DNA from: Stutzerimonas kunmingensis
Lineage (GTDB): Bacteria > Pseudomonadota > Gammaproteobacteria > Pseudomonadales > Pseudomonadaceae
Direction of reading: 5' to 3'
Assembly: GCF_021432085.1 (NCBI RefSeq)
Contig: NZ_CP090366.1
Location: forward strand, 2,790,001 to 2,854,000
Length of the DNA: 64,000 bases
Shown piece by piece: positions 10,391 through 23,116 of the stretch (within the stretch, counting starts at the first letter, position 1; every line of letters starts with the position of its first letter). The position numbers and the translations under genes were made by a program. The notes under the pieces were generated by a model. That model made no database searches. It was given only the letters and a program-made list of their open reading frames with translations, and was not told where the DNA came from.

Positions 10391-11800
10391 GTGTCCAAGG
10401 TAACGATTAAGCAATTAGAGGCACTGACAGCCCAAGATGACGGCAAGGTCTTCCGTGAGGATGGAGGATTGGTTGCCGAGGTGCGCGCCGGGGTTCGCGG
10501 AATCACAGTTCAGTTCAGCTATGAATTCAAGCTGGATGGAGCGCGAACCAGGAAGCGCTTGGGTAGCTGGCCGAAGAAAAGCTTGGCGCAAATTCGGTCT
10601 GAGCGCGACGAGGCCCGGGTACTCGTCACCAAAGGCCTGCACCCTACCCTTGCCGCCAAAGCTGCACGGATCGAGGCGCAAGCGGCAATCGCCACCACTA
10701 TTGCTGAAGCAGAACGTGAAGCCGCAGAAAACAAGACAGTCTCCGATCTCTTTAATGAGTGGATACGTGACGGCGTCTCCCGTCAGGACGGCAACGCCGA
10801 GCTGATCCGCAGCTTCAAGAAGGACGTACTGCCGCTGATTGGCAAGAAGCCGCTGCGCAACCTGAGCGAGAAGGATCTGCTCGCTGTCCTACGCTCAGTC
10901 AAATCTCGCGGCCTAAACCGCACCGTCGTTATCCGCAGCAAGGACATCGGCCAGATGCTGCGCTGGGCCGAGAAACGCAAACCATGGCGTGGCCTCATGA
11001 CTGACGGCAATCCAGCCGACCTGATAGACGTTAACAAGCTGCTCGACCATGACTACGAAGAACAGCGGGATAGACTGCTCTCCCCTGACGAGATTCGAGA
11101 ACTGCGTGACATCCTCGAACGCCTGGAGAAAGACTACGAAGAGCTTCCTGCTGGCCAGAAGTATTCCGGCATTCGCCCGGTCAACACGCGAGTCCAGTGC
11201 GCGCTGTGGATCTGCCTGAGCACCCTCTGCCGAATCGGCGAGCTGCTTAAGGCAGAATGGCGCTTCGTGGATCTGGAGAAAGGCACCTGGTTCATCCCTG
11301 CCGAGGCCACCAAGGGCCATAAAGGCAAGCGCCAGGATCACCACGTGTTCCTGTCAGCGTTTTCCATTGCGCAGTTCAAACGCCTTCAGGAAGAAACCGG
11401 CGATACGCCGTTCTGCTTCCCCAGCAAGGATGGTCGAAGCCACGTTGATACCAAGACTGTCAGCAAGCTCATCGGAGACCGCCAGTGTCGATTCAAGAAC
11501 CGCAGCAAGCCACTGGCCGGCCGGCATCATGACGACTCACTGGTACTGAGCAAGGGAACCAAGGGTGAATGGACCCCGCATGACCTGCGCCGCACGGGCG
11601 CGACGATGATGCAGGAGCTGGGTGTAACACTGGAAATAATCGACCGCTGCCAGAACCATCTGCTGGGCGGCTCGAAGGTACGCCGACATTACCTGCACCA
11701 CGATTACGCCAAGGAAAAAACCGAAGCCTGGCGCTTGTTGGGTGAGAAGCTGGAGTCGATTCTTGCCGGGAGCCCGGTAGCTGCTGTCCAGCCTCAGTAG
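10391..11800 (+). CDS. int: P4-type site-specific integrase of the island
   Basis: A tyrosine recombinase of 469 aa likely responsible for integrating the island at tRNA-Pro. The amino end is an arm-binding domain (MSKVTIKQLEALTAQDDGKVF..KRLGSWPKKSLAQIR) with a coiled linker, then a core-binding domain (about 130-220). The catalytic domain has Arg in STLCRIGELLKAEW, His/Arg in TPHDLRRTGATMMQ, His in RCQNHLLGG and the nucleophile Tyr in VRRHYLHHDY. The start codon is GTG with GGGG upstream. It lies just inside the left repeat and reads into the island. All catalytic residues are present. Confidence 0.95.
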   Translation: MSKVTIKQLEALTAQDDGKVFREDGGLVAEVRAGVRGITVQFSYEFKLDGARTRKRLGSWPKKSLAQIRSERDEARVLVTKGLHPTLAAKAARIEAQAAIATTIAEAEREAAENKTVSDLFNEWIRDGVSRQDGNAELIRSFKKDVLPLIGKKPLRNLSEKDLLAVLRSVKSRGLNRTVVIRSKDIGQMLRWAEKRKPWRGLMTDGNPADLIDVNKLLDHDYEEQRDRLLSPDEIRELRDILERLEKDYEELPAGQKYSGIRPVNTRVQCALWICLSTLCRIGELLKAEWRFVDLEKGTWFIPAEATKGHKGKRQDHHVFLSAFSIAQFKRLQEETGDTPFCFPSKDGRSHVDTKTVSKLIGDRQCRFKNRSKPLAGRHHDDSLVLSKGTKGEWTPHDLRRTGATMMQELGVTLEIIDRCQNHLLGGSKVRRHYLHHDYAKEKTEAWRLLGEKLESILAGSPVAAVQPQ

Positions 11801-12087
11801 CCAGCTTCTTTTTGATGGCGAAAGGCCAAGACATAGGCGGTGTCATCTGCGCGCTCATAGCGGTACAGCGCGACGTAGCCTGAGTCACCAAACTCGATGA
11901 TGAGCTCACGCAGCTCTGGCAGATCTGGAAATGGACGCCCTACTTCCGGACTTTCCTCCAATCGAGCGAATTGGCGCTCGATTGCCTGTGCAGCACGGCG
12001 TGCGATCTGCGGATCTTTATCGGAGAGAAATCGCCGGCAACGCTCCAGGCCCTTCGCCGCGCCTTCAGTGACGATCAGTCGTGGCAC
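11794..12087 (-). CDS. ParE/RelE-family toxin
   Basis: A 97-aa protein of the RelE/ParE superfamily, starting MPRLIVTEGAAKGLERCRRFL, with the typical pattern PEVGRPFPDLPELRELIIEFGDSGYVALYRYE and a carboxy-terminal strand VLAFRHQKEAGY. Members inhibit gyrase (ParE) or cut mRNA on ribosomes (RelE); the sequence does not decide which. The start overlaps the antitoxin gene by 13 bp, as usual for such operons. Its 3' end overlaps the convergent integrase gene by 7 bp. Confidence 0.88.
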   Translation of the reverse strand: MPRLIVTEGAAKGLERCRRFLSDKDPQIARRAAQAIERQFARLEESPEVGRPFPDLPELRELIIEFGDSGYVALYRYERADDTAYVLAFRHQKEAGY

Positions 12088-12347
12088 TTGGGTAACTCTG
12101 CCTCAGCATCTGTACCCCAACTACCAAGCCAGGTGCGAGCCTCCTGGCCGGTCAAATGCTGGCCGGTTTCCTGGTATGCAGCCCAAGATGCCAGCGCTTC
12201 TTGTTTGAAGCTCTCACGGGCCTCCTCACGTTCGACGTACTGGGTGATCGCCTCACGCATGATCCAGTGAGATGAGCGCTGCCGCAAACCAGCCAAATGC
12301 TGAATGCGACCTTTCAGATCGTCGTCAATTTTGATGGAAGTGGCCAT
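12075..12347 (-). CDS. Ribbon-helix-helix antitoxin (CopG/ParD-like)
   Basis: A 90-aa antitoxin. The amino-terminal ribbon-helix-helix reads MATSIKIDDDLKGRIQHLAGLRQRSSHWIMREAI and should bind its own promoter; the acidic carboxy half would wrap the toxin. The longer open frame starts 87 bp upstream, but 12347 has a good GGAGG ribosome site and begins the conserved domain. It is the first gene of the toxin-antitoxin operon. Confidence 0.88.
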   Translation of the reverse strand: MATSIKIDDDLKGRIQHLAGLRQRSSHWIMREAITQYVEREEARESFKQEALASWAAYQETGQHLTGQEARTWLGSWGTDAEAELPKCHD

Positions 12348-12473
12348 GGTCAGCCCTCCGTTATCTAAGGGTATTACCTTTGAATATCGTAGCAGAGAAA
12401 AAACTGTGCTGCCTATCAAGACGCCGATGGGCAAAACACTGGATGGCCGAATCCAAGCCCGAGCATCTGCTGC

Positions 12474-12719
12474 TTAAAGGTCATCCAAGGACACCCGGAT
12501 GGATTTTTCAGCTGCCCGAGCCTTCGCCAATGCAGACAGCTCGAAATCGTCCAGGCGCTCCAGTATTTGTTCGTACAGCTCTGCTGGCACCAGATATGCC
12601 ATAACACGATCCTGGTCGAGCAAGGCTACAGGGGCACATGCGGCTTCAGCCAAGATGCGGGATGGGGTTTTCTTCAGCTCAGAAATGCTGACTGCTGCCT
12701 CAGAGAAGATGTTTTGCAT
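12474..12719 (-). CDS. Phd/YefM-type antitoxin without visible toxin
   Basis: An 81-aa protein of the Phd/YefM fold: MQNIFSEAAVSISELKKTPSRILAEA, then APVALLDQDRVMAYLVPAELYEQILERLDD. AGAGG lies upstream of this start. The usual downstream toxin is missing: the 126 bp after the stop carry no convincing reading frame before the next antitoxin gene. It may be an orphan that lost its toxin, or a regulator acting alone. Confidence 0.8.
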   Translation of the reverse strand: MQNIFSEAAVSISELKKTPSRILAEAACAPVALLDQDRVMAYLVPAELYEQILERLDDFELSALAKARAAEKSIRVSLDDL

Positions 12720-12809
12720 AGAAAACCTCTTTGCCCCTATTGCCCAGGGGTGGGTTCTACCCCGGATTAGCTTGAAGCCCACACGGCCTTTCAAATATAG
12801 ATAGGCCAA

Positions 12810-13159
12810 ACTTTTATTTGTTAACTGAGCCGGACACTGATGGCGGACTGGGCAGAGTTCTGAACGAGAGAAAAATGACCATCCACAGCCAGCAACAAAG
12901 CAGCCGGTAGCAACAGGCAGAAACCGGCCAGAGGCGGTCAGCCGTGAAGGCAGTTTTTAATCATTCCGAGCCGCACACAGACGGGATCAGAGTGCAGAAA
13001 AGAAAGCAGATTTTTCATTTCCTAACTTAGCTTTGTGCGCATATCGGAAGGCATGAAGAAAAAAGTTTTTATTTCGTTCGGGCTTGGCACAAACATCAGC
13101 ACTATAATATCAATTAGTTATAATCGGGCGCATAGGTAATCCGGGAGCGAAAAAGCAGC
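12810..13159. other. Intergenic region, no gene seen
   Basis: AT-rich 350 bp before the Mrr-like gene. TATAAT-like hexamers occur at 13103 and 13119, but no well-spaced -35 was found. A short motif AACCGGCCAGAGGCGGTCA near 12921 recurs with one change near 20975. Confidence 0.4.
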
Positions 13160-14182
13160 ATGGGATCAATTTGGTTCGACCCAGAAGTATTAGGCGATAG
13201 TTTGTCCGAAACCGCCGGCTACAAATCTGGCCTAGCTTTGTCTATTGAAGAAATGTGTGATCATTTGGTCGGCACAGGATACTCAGATCTTCTAAGGGCC
13301 TCTGAGACCCAAGTTGTAAGGCTTCGATCTGAAGATTATGATGATTTATTTTATAAGCTGCTCTATCGAATTGGATATACGAAAGAAGAGTATAATGGAG
13401 ATATTACAGGTATTGGCCTTTTCCATAAGTACCGCGGAACTGATCTTGAACAAATCCACGCAGGTGTACAAGAACTTTTCATCGAAATTTGGCCGAAGCT
13501 TATAGAGACCGCTGTTAAGAGTGGCACTAAAGCCTTAGATCCAACCCCGTTCATTCGCGCGGCCCATATAAAATATGGCTTTAAAGGCGCAGAGTTAGCA
13601 CTTGAGAGAGTGCAAGTCATTGACGAGGGGATGCGCTTGAGCCCTAACTCAGGACTTCGATATACCGAATGGAGCAGCGTTGAAGCCTTAGAGGCTCTTT
13701 TCAAGGGCGGATCGGGAGATGTTGAAGTTGGAGAATTTATAGATCAGAGATTTGTGAATTATCTAATTGCAAATCACGATAGACTTTCTGACATGCACTG
13801 GAGAAAGTTTGAGGAACTGACAGCTGAATATTTTTATCAACAGGGCTTTTCTGTGGAGCTTGGTCCAGGCTCAAACGATGACGGAGTTGACGTTCGAGTA
13901 TGGAAAATCAACCAAGACGAGGGAGTAGAGCCACCCCACATGATAATTCAGTGCAAGCGACAAAAAGCTAAAATTGAAAAAGTCATCGTTAAGGGTCTGC
14001 ACGCCGACATGCAGCACCTAAACGCGGAGTACGGCTTAATTGTTACAACTTCGGAGTTAAGTCCTGGAGCAAAGGAAACAATTATTGCTCGCGGCTATTC
14101 TATAAATGAAGTAGATGGTGCAGGTCTCAAAGAGTGGCTAAAAGCGTTAGAAAAACCAGGCTCTGGGATTGTAAGAGTTTAA
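13160..14182 (+). CDS. Mrr-like restriction endonuclease-fold protein
   Basis: A 340-aa protein. The carboxy half is a PD-(D/E)xK nuclease of the Mrr/type IV group: WRKFEELTAEYFYQQGF with the helix Glu, GSNDDGVDVRVW with the catalytic Asp, and MIIQCKRQKAK with the Q-x-K motif, followed by GLIVTTSELSPGAKETIIARGY. The amino half (1-200) is not recognised and may recognise target or sense. Such proteins cut foreign, often modified, DNA. Base composition is clearly more AT-rich than the core genes, suggesting acquisition. GGGAG lies 12 bp upstream of the start. Confidence 0.85.
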   Translation: MGSIWFDPEVLGDSLSETAGYKSGLALSIEEMCDHLVGTGYSDLLRASETQVVRLRSEDYDDLFYKLLYRIGYTKEEYNGDITGIGLFHKYRGTDLEQIHAGVQELFIEIWPKLIETAVKSGTKALDPTPFIRAAHIKYGFKGAELALERVQVIDEGMRLSPNSGLRYTEWSSVEALEALFKGGSGDVEVGEFIDQRFVNYLIANHDRLSDMHWRKFEELTAEYFYQQGFSVELGPGSNDDGVDVRVWKINQDEGVEPPHMIIQCKRQKAKIEKVIVKGLHADMQHLNAEYGLIVTTSELSPGAKETIIARGYSINEVDGAGLKEWLKALEKPGSGIVRV

Positions 14183-14329
14183 ATTATTCAGACGACATCC
14201 CAGCCCTACCAGAGCGGTAGCTGCCGGCCCCAAGCGGCGTTGTGACGTCTATGGAATCCGGATCGATTGGGGGGGCTCTGTTCTGCGGTCAGTCTCCCAC
14301 GCCGGACTCTACGTCCTATTGCAACATGT

Positions 14330-15268
14330 TTAGCTTCGCGTAAAGAAATTATTCTGCAAAGCCGTGTTTGACAAACAGCACGATTCAATTTCCGATGCCC
14401 TGATCATATGGGGATTCGAAATGCTCAAGGCACCGAGAGAAAATATGTAACATGCGAGCATGGAGAAATAGTAGCTCTCATATCGCTCCAAAGAAGACTT
14501 GCTCGTTTTAAATGGGCTCAAAGCTGATCCATGGGCTCGCTCATTTCGCATGGTGAATAACCATATGGAAAGCAAGAATTCTATCCTGCGAGCATCGGTA
14601 AGAGTGTTTTTCGGGTTCGTGAGGTCAAGAGATGGATAAATATTTCGCCTTTTCTGAGTTCCCACCGTCCCCGATAGATAAAGTCGCATGAAGCTAGAGG
14701 CCGATTGAAGAAGCTCGCCAGATGGAATTGGTGTAATACATTTGGACTGGTCGACACTAAATTTTTTTATGAATTCGTCGTAAAATAGCTGTCCGGTGCA
14801 ATCAACAACTCTTCCAGAAAACTGCTTGCTTGCGTCGTTTTGCGGTGCATACGACTCACACATGCGTCTAACAATGAACATCAATGTTGGGGCGGGGAGA
14901 TTGCGGCAAAGACTATCCGTGATAACCTTCCACTCCGCCGGCGCCGCTTTGACTAATTCTTTCCCGAGGCCTTGCGCCACTCCTTTTAAACCCTTTTTTG
15001 GATACCGCATTTTGGATGAGCTATCAATCACCCTAAAACAATGATCAAACATGTAATCTGGGCGATGCGGGAGTGCTTCTAAACCATCTAGGTAGTGGCC
15101 AATATAGACGCTTTGGTTGTTATCCAGAGGATTGCCTAGCTTCGCTGTTTCGAACGGGATTTTGTTATGATTTCGTTCCAGGCACGAATCAAATTTCTCT
15201 TCAGCTTTAAATTTTGTGCGTTGAGGCCATTGGTGGTAAGCATTTAATCGAGCGGTTTTAAAATTCAA
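14330..15268 (-). CDS. Uncharacterised protein with HEPN-like RX4H motif
   Basis: About 312 aa, no family recognised over most of its length. Near the carboxy end a helical stretch LSIWLFTMRNERAHGSALSPF contains RNERAH, matching the RX4-6H active site of HEPN ribonucleases with Asn after Arg. It is followed by a second long helix (SLERYESYYFSMLACYIFSLG), as in HEPN folds. The start is probably TTG at 15268 with AAGGTGG seven bases before it; TTG at 15289 is also possible. It is convergent with the Mrr-like gene, is AT-rich, and may belong to the same defence patch. The assignment rests on one motif. Confidence 0.6.
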   Translation of the reverse strand: MNFKTARLNAYHQWPQRTKFKAEEKFDSCLERNHNKIPFETAKLGNPLDNNQSVYIGHYLDGLEALPHRPDYMFDHCFRVIDSSSKMRYPKKGLKGVAQGLGKELVKAAPAEWKVITDSLCRNLPAPTLMFIVRRMCESYAPQNDASKQFSGRVVDCTGQLFYDEFIKKFSVDQSKCITPIPSGELLQSASSFMRLYLSGTVGTQKRRNIYPSLDLTNPKNTLTDARRIEFLLSIWLFTMRNERAHGSALSPFKTSKSSLERYESYYFSMLACYIFSLGALSISNPHMIRASEIESCCLSNTALQNNFFTRS

Positions 15269-15289
15269 TATGAATCCACCTTCTAACAA

Positions 15290-15874
15290 ATAACTTTAAA
15301 TTGGTAATTTATTAATTGCTAGCCGATTCTGAAAGCACATCAGTGTGCAGAATTCACAACTGGAGCTGGCGTTATAGCATCAGATTACGCTGCTGGGTGG
15401 CGGACGTCCACAGGCGCCCGAATAAGATTCGATGAGGGTGAAGTGTTCACTAGGTGTCATGTTTTCCCTCTCGATTGCACCGAGAGTACCTTGATACGAG
15501 AGTAATGAATCGTTGCCAGCGATCTCTCTTGCCCGCAAGGTTGGGAGAGTCATCTTTATGTCGATGCCTACCGGCTTTGACTGTCCACTATTGGCCGCTA
15601 GTGTGCGCCCTCTTGCTTGGATGGCATTACGTTCTGGCCCAACGTTACTGTAGCGAATCCGCAGCAGTATCAATCAAAGCTTCCTGTATCCCGCGTGAAG
15701 AAAGACGCTACGTTGCGCCCGTTCTTCCACGGCTTCGCTTGCCGCCCCGCTACGGCAGATTCGAAGCATTCATCGAAATGTCATCATTTAGAAGCAGTGC
15801 GTTAACAAGGAATTTCTACCCTTTGCATCGCGAACCGCAATTGTGCGGCCAGCAATATTGCGAAAGGTGATCAA
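15290..15874. other. Region upstream of the ptx operon
   Basis: No convincing gene in 585 bp, although open frames exist on both strands (for example 97 codons at 15380-15673 minus). Composition changes here from the AT-rich defence genes to the GC-rich ptx genes. The candidate PhoB box lies near the right end. Confidence 0.4.
15767..15784 (+). promoter_or_regulatory. Candidate PhoB box for the ptx operon
   Basis: CATTCAT-CGAA-ATGTCAT matches the Pho-box pattern CTGTCAT-N4-CTGTCAT at 11 of 14 positions with the exact 4-bp spacer, about 90 bp upstream of ptxA. Phosphate-starvation control by PhoB is established for the ptx operon of P. stutzeri. No clear -10 was identified. Confidence 0.5.
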
Positions 15875-17562
<1,688 letters not shown>

Positions 17563-17570
17563 GCACCGAT

Positions 17571-20262
<2,692 letters not shown>

Positions 20263-20265
<3 letters not shown>

Positions 20266-20291
20266 CGACGGCCTGACTTTGGCCGTCGCTA
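20263..20291 (+). terminator. Strong hairpin at the end of the ptx operon
   Basis: A perfect 11-bp stem (TAGCGACGGCC/GGCCGTCGCTA) with a 7-nt loop starts at the ptxE stop codon. No T tract follows, so it may be an mRNA-stabilising end or a shared structure between the convergent ptxE and integrase genes. Confidence 0.55.
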
Positions 20292-20298
20292 CACATGG

Positions 20299-20919
20299 TC
20301 ACACTTCGGTCTGTTCCGCCATTTCCAAGGCGTCATCGACCTCAATTCCCAGATATCGAACGGTGCTCTCCAGCTTCGTATGGCCGAGCAGCAGTTGAAC
20401 GGCCCGCAGGTTCTTCGTCCTGCGATAGATCAGTGATGCCTTTGTGCGTCTCATTGTGTGAGTGCCATACATGGCTGGGTCAAGGCCAATGGCTTTCACC
20501 CAGCCTTTGACGATACGGGCGTACTGACGAGTGGATAGATGGTCTGAGTTATGCAGTCGACTCGGGAACAGGTAGTCCTCGCCGCGGAGCTGTACTTGAT
20601 GTATCCAAGCCGCGAGCGCCGCCCGAGTTTGCTCAGTGATCTCGAACTGCACTGGCCGCTGTGTTTTCTGCTGCATCACTATTGCTCGTGATGACACCTG
20701 CTCACCATGGGCAACGTCCCGCACACGGAGCTTGGTTAAGTCGCAGGCTCGAAGCTTGCTGTCGATGGCCAGGTCGAAGAGAGCCAGATCCCGAGTTCTT
20801 TCTGCAATTTGAAGCCTTACTCGGATGGCCCAGATATCTCTCAGTCGGAGTGGGGTTTTCTGTCCGACCAGTTTTCCTTTGTTCCAGGGCTGGCGGCTGC
20901 AGGTAGCGATGATGTTCAT
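20299..20919 (-). CDS. Short tyrosine recombinase
   Basis: A 206-aa integrase with the catalytic domain only. It carries Arg in DSKLRACDLTKLRVRD, the box II pair in YGTHTMRRTKASLI, LLGHTKLESTVRYLG with the nucleophile Tyr, and a tail ALEMAEQTEV. The start at 20919 has GGAGG upstream and fits the compact form of this family (opening MNIIATCSRQPWNKGKLVGQ). It is convergent with ptxE and may have brought a segment of the island; no obvious att site was found next to it. Confidence 0.88.
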   Translation of the reverse strand: MNIIATCSRQPWNKGKLVGQKTPLRLRDIWAIRVRLQIAERTRDLALFDLAIDSKLRACDLTKLRVRDVAHGEQVSSRAIVMQQKTQRPVQFEITEQTRAALAAWIHQVQLRGEDYLFPSRLHNSDHLSTRQYARIVKGWVKAIGLDPAMYGTHTMRRTKASLIYRRTKNLRAVQLLLGHTKLESTVRYLGIEVDDALEMAEQTEV

Positions 20920-20996
20920 AGCAAGTCCTCCACGTGTGGGAGGACAAGAATGGCTAGCCTGAACGGTGGTCGCTAACCGGCCAGAAGCGGTCATTC

Positions 20997-21023
20997 TGTG
21001 TCTAGTAAAATCGGGGCGATTCA
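20997..21023. repeat. Solo terminal repeat of an IS3-type element
   Basis: The complement reads TGAATCGCCCCG followed by TTTTACTAGACACA. It closely matches the ends of the IS3-family elements at 58144 and 22743, yet no transposase lies beside it. It looks like the scar of a former copy lost by deletion. Confidence 0.65.
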
Positions 21024-21050
21024 CGGCATATTTGGCGAAGAGCTCAAGCG

Positions 21051-22229
21051 CTAACCAGAAGGCTTTTCAGTAGTTTTAGAGCCAATAACAGCCTTATCGC
21101 TCTCGATTTGATTTTTCACAGTCACTAGACGCGCTTCATTTATACTAAGAGCAGATGCCACTTCGGCATACTTATCCCAAAATATTGGCTCCCCTTTAAT
21201 CTTGCCATTCAAAGCAAAATGATCACGGTACCTGCCAATTGGGATTTCACGACCGCTGGCATCCACATATCTCTTGGGAGTCAATCTAACTTGCACAGAC
21301 TTTGCATCTTGCCAAGACGTAGTATCCATAAAGTTACTCGTAATGCCCTCTTCCCCGCTTACGGAAAATTTCACCTTACGTGTTTCTCCGGGTTTAAGTC
21401 CTTTGACCGATTCAATGCTCGTGAATTTATCAGTCTTGAAGGCGCGACCCTGACCATTTAGGAAAATGTCGGCAGAGAAAAACATGGCGTCGACTGTCAC
21501 AGCTGACGTATTCTTGACCTCGGCTGAGAAGACTATTTTTTTGTCGAAAAAATTGGTTTCCACCATGCCGGTATTAACCAAAACTGGCCGCATCGACATG
21601 TATTCGTTTGTTAATAACACGGTTTTACCGCTGGCAATCGCCTTCTCAGTTTCGGCAACGACTGGATAGAGCTCCTTGAGCTGCGCGCTGAGTTCAGAAA
21701 TGGTTTTTTCCAAACGCTCTAGCTCTCCCTCGTTTTTTATCAAGCGGGCGCTAGCATACGTATATGCTTGATACTCAGCATAAGAATCAAATCCCTTTTT
21801 CTTTGCGATTTCCTTCTCGTAAGTATCCTTGATAAGGCCATACACATTCGTTGCGATGTAATTAAATGTATCGGCGTAAGAGTATTGGCTTCTGGTGGAT
21901 TCAGCGCCACCAGAAACTGTTTGATTCTCATATTTTATGCCTTGAAATGCCGTCTGCTCTGAAACGCTGGTATGAACAACGACTTTGGCCTCGCAGGAAC
22001 GAGACTGCGCACTCTTGTCTGCAGCGAGCGTTACGATTTCGACAAGTTCGATATTCGTAATGTAATCTATTGCCCCTTCAGGCATATCCTTTTTGATTCT
22101 CGCCTTAAAGTCTTCGATTATTCTTTCTTTCGTAACTGACGAATCACATTCCACTTCACTATCGAAGCATCCAGCCAAGCTCAGCGCGGCGCACAGGAAG
22201 ACTACTTTTTTTATGTGCTTTTTTACCAT
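21051..22229 (-). CDS. Predicted lipoprotein, unknown function
   Basis: About 392 aa, AT-rich, not recognised. A lipoprotein signal MVKKHIKKVVFLCAALSLAGCFD has the lipobox LAGC, so the mature protein should be lipid-anchored. A helical, coiled-coil-like stretch (NEGELERLEKTISELSAQLKELYPVVAETEKA) lies mid-protein. After it comes a likely beta domain with FSAEVKNTSAVTVDAMFFSADIFLNGQG, resembling FxLYD-like extracellular modules. The start at 22229 is preceded by GGATGG; an upstream ATG is possible. Confidence 0.75.
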   Translation of the reverse strand: MVKKHIKKVVFLCAALSLAGCFDSEVECDSSVTKERIIEDFKARIKKDMPEGAIDYITNIELVEIVTLAADKSAQSRSCEAKVVVHTSVSEQTAFQGIKYENQTVSGGAESTRSQYSYADTFNYIATNVYGLIKDTYEKEIAKKKGFDSYAEYQAYTYASARLIKNEGELERLEKTISELSAQLKELYPVVAETEKAIASGKTVLLTNEYMSMRPVLVNTGMVETNFFDKKIVFSAEVKNTSAVTVDAMFFSADIFLNGQGRAFKTDKFTSIESVKGLKPGETRKVKFSVSGEEGITSNFMDTTSWQDAKSVQVRLTPKRYVDASGREIPIGRYRDHFALNGKIKGEPIFWDKYAEVASALSINEARLVTVKNQIESDKAVIGSKTTEKPSG

Positions 22230-22353
22230 TACACAACCATCCAATTGCATATATAGATGAAAAAATCAGCGTCCACACTGGCTCCCGCCAAGTGCTAGAA
22301 ACCCGTATCTACCCTTGAGTCAATAGAGATAATGAATAGCACTTAATGAACGC

Positions 22354-22742
22354 CTAATCCGGCGCCACAAAATATAGATGTTTCCCCTTATTGAGTACCG
22401 ACTTAGGAATTGTATTTCTCGCGCCCGGATTATAAATGTAAAACCAGTCCGGGAGAGCTTCGGAAAGACGCTCTAGCTCTTCAAGTTGCTTATAGCTATT
22501 CAAGCGGCCAAAACCAAGTACCAGCGGGCCGTAGACCTCACCACTGCGCTGCATAAAAATTGGGGCTGGCTCTTTTTCAGGCGTTACACCAACCACCATG
22601 TCAACTAGCTGGGTAAAGGAACCGGTTAAGCCGTTTTCGCCATATGGCTCATCCAGAATGTATTGAAGCTTCCTTGATGCGATAGCGGCCTTTTCTTCCG
22701 GTGACTTATCAGAAATTTCCGCCCACGCCTGATTGACGGTCT
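22354..22742 (-). pseudogene. Unknown gene, 5' end removed by IS3-family element
   Basis: The last 129 codons of an unrecognised gene. It reads from the IS border as KTVNQAWAEISDKSPEEKAAI and ends NKGKHLYFVAPD. There is no start codon of its own outside the IS sequence; the open frame continues 31 bp into the element. Content is AT-rich like the lipoprotein gene beside it. Confidence 0.6.
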
Positions 22743-22792
22743 TGAATCGCCCCGGGTTTCGTGGAGGCCTCAACTCTTGAGAAGATGAGGCT

Positions 22793-23116
22793 ATGAGAAA
22801 GACTACGACCTACTCCCCCGAAGTCCGTGAACGTGCTGTGCGCATGGTTCTGGAGCACCTGAACGACTACCCCTCCGAGTGGGCGGCCATTGAGGCCATC
22901 GCCCCGAAGATTGGTTGTGCAGCGCAAACCCTGCATGGCTGGATTCGTCGCCACCAGACTGATGCCGGTCAGCGTCCTGGGCCGACCACCGAAGAGCGCG
23001 AACGCATCAAAGCCCTGGAGCGTGAGAACCGTGAGTTGCGCAAAGCCAACGAGATTCTGCGCCTGGCCAGTGCGTATTTTGCCCAGGCGGAGCTCGACCG
23101 CCGCACCAAGTCCTGA
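22793..23116 (+). CDS. IS3-family transposase OrfA
   Basis: A 107-aa helix-turn-helix protein binding the IS ends. [37 protein letters not shown] and [12 protein letters not shown] form the HTH, followed by a leucine-zipper-like [23 protein letters not shown]. The OrfB frame starts one frame back around its stop, consistent with a programmed shift. Confidence 0.9.
   Translation: MRKTTTYSPEVRERAVRMVLEHLNDYPSEWAAIEAIAPKIGCAAQTLHGWIRRHQTDAGQRPGPTTEERERIKALERENRELRKANEILRLASAYFAQAELDRRTKS

Noticed and set aside
15380..15673. 97-codon minus-strand frame upstream of ptxA
   Set aside because: No ribosome site, no family likeness, and another frame of similar length overlaps on the plus strand.
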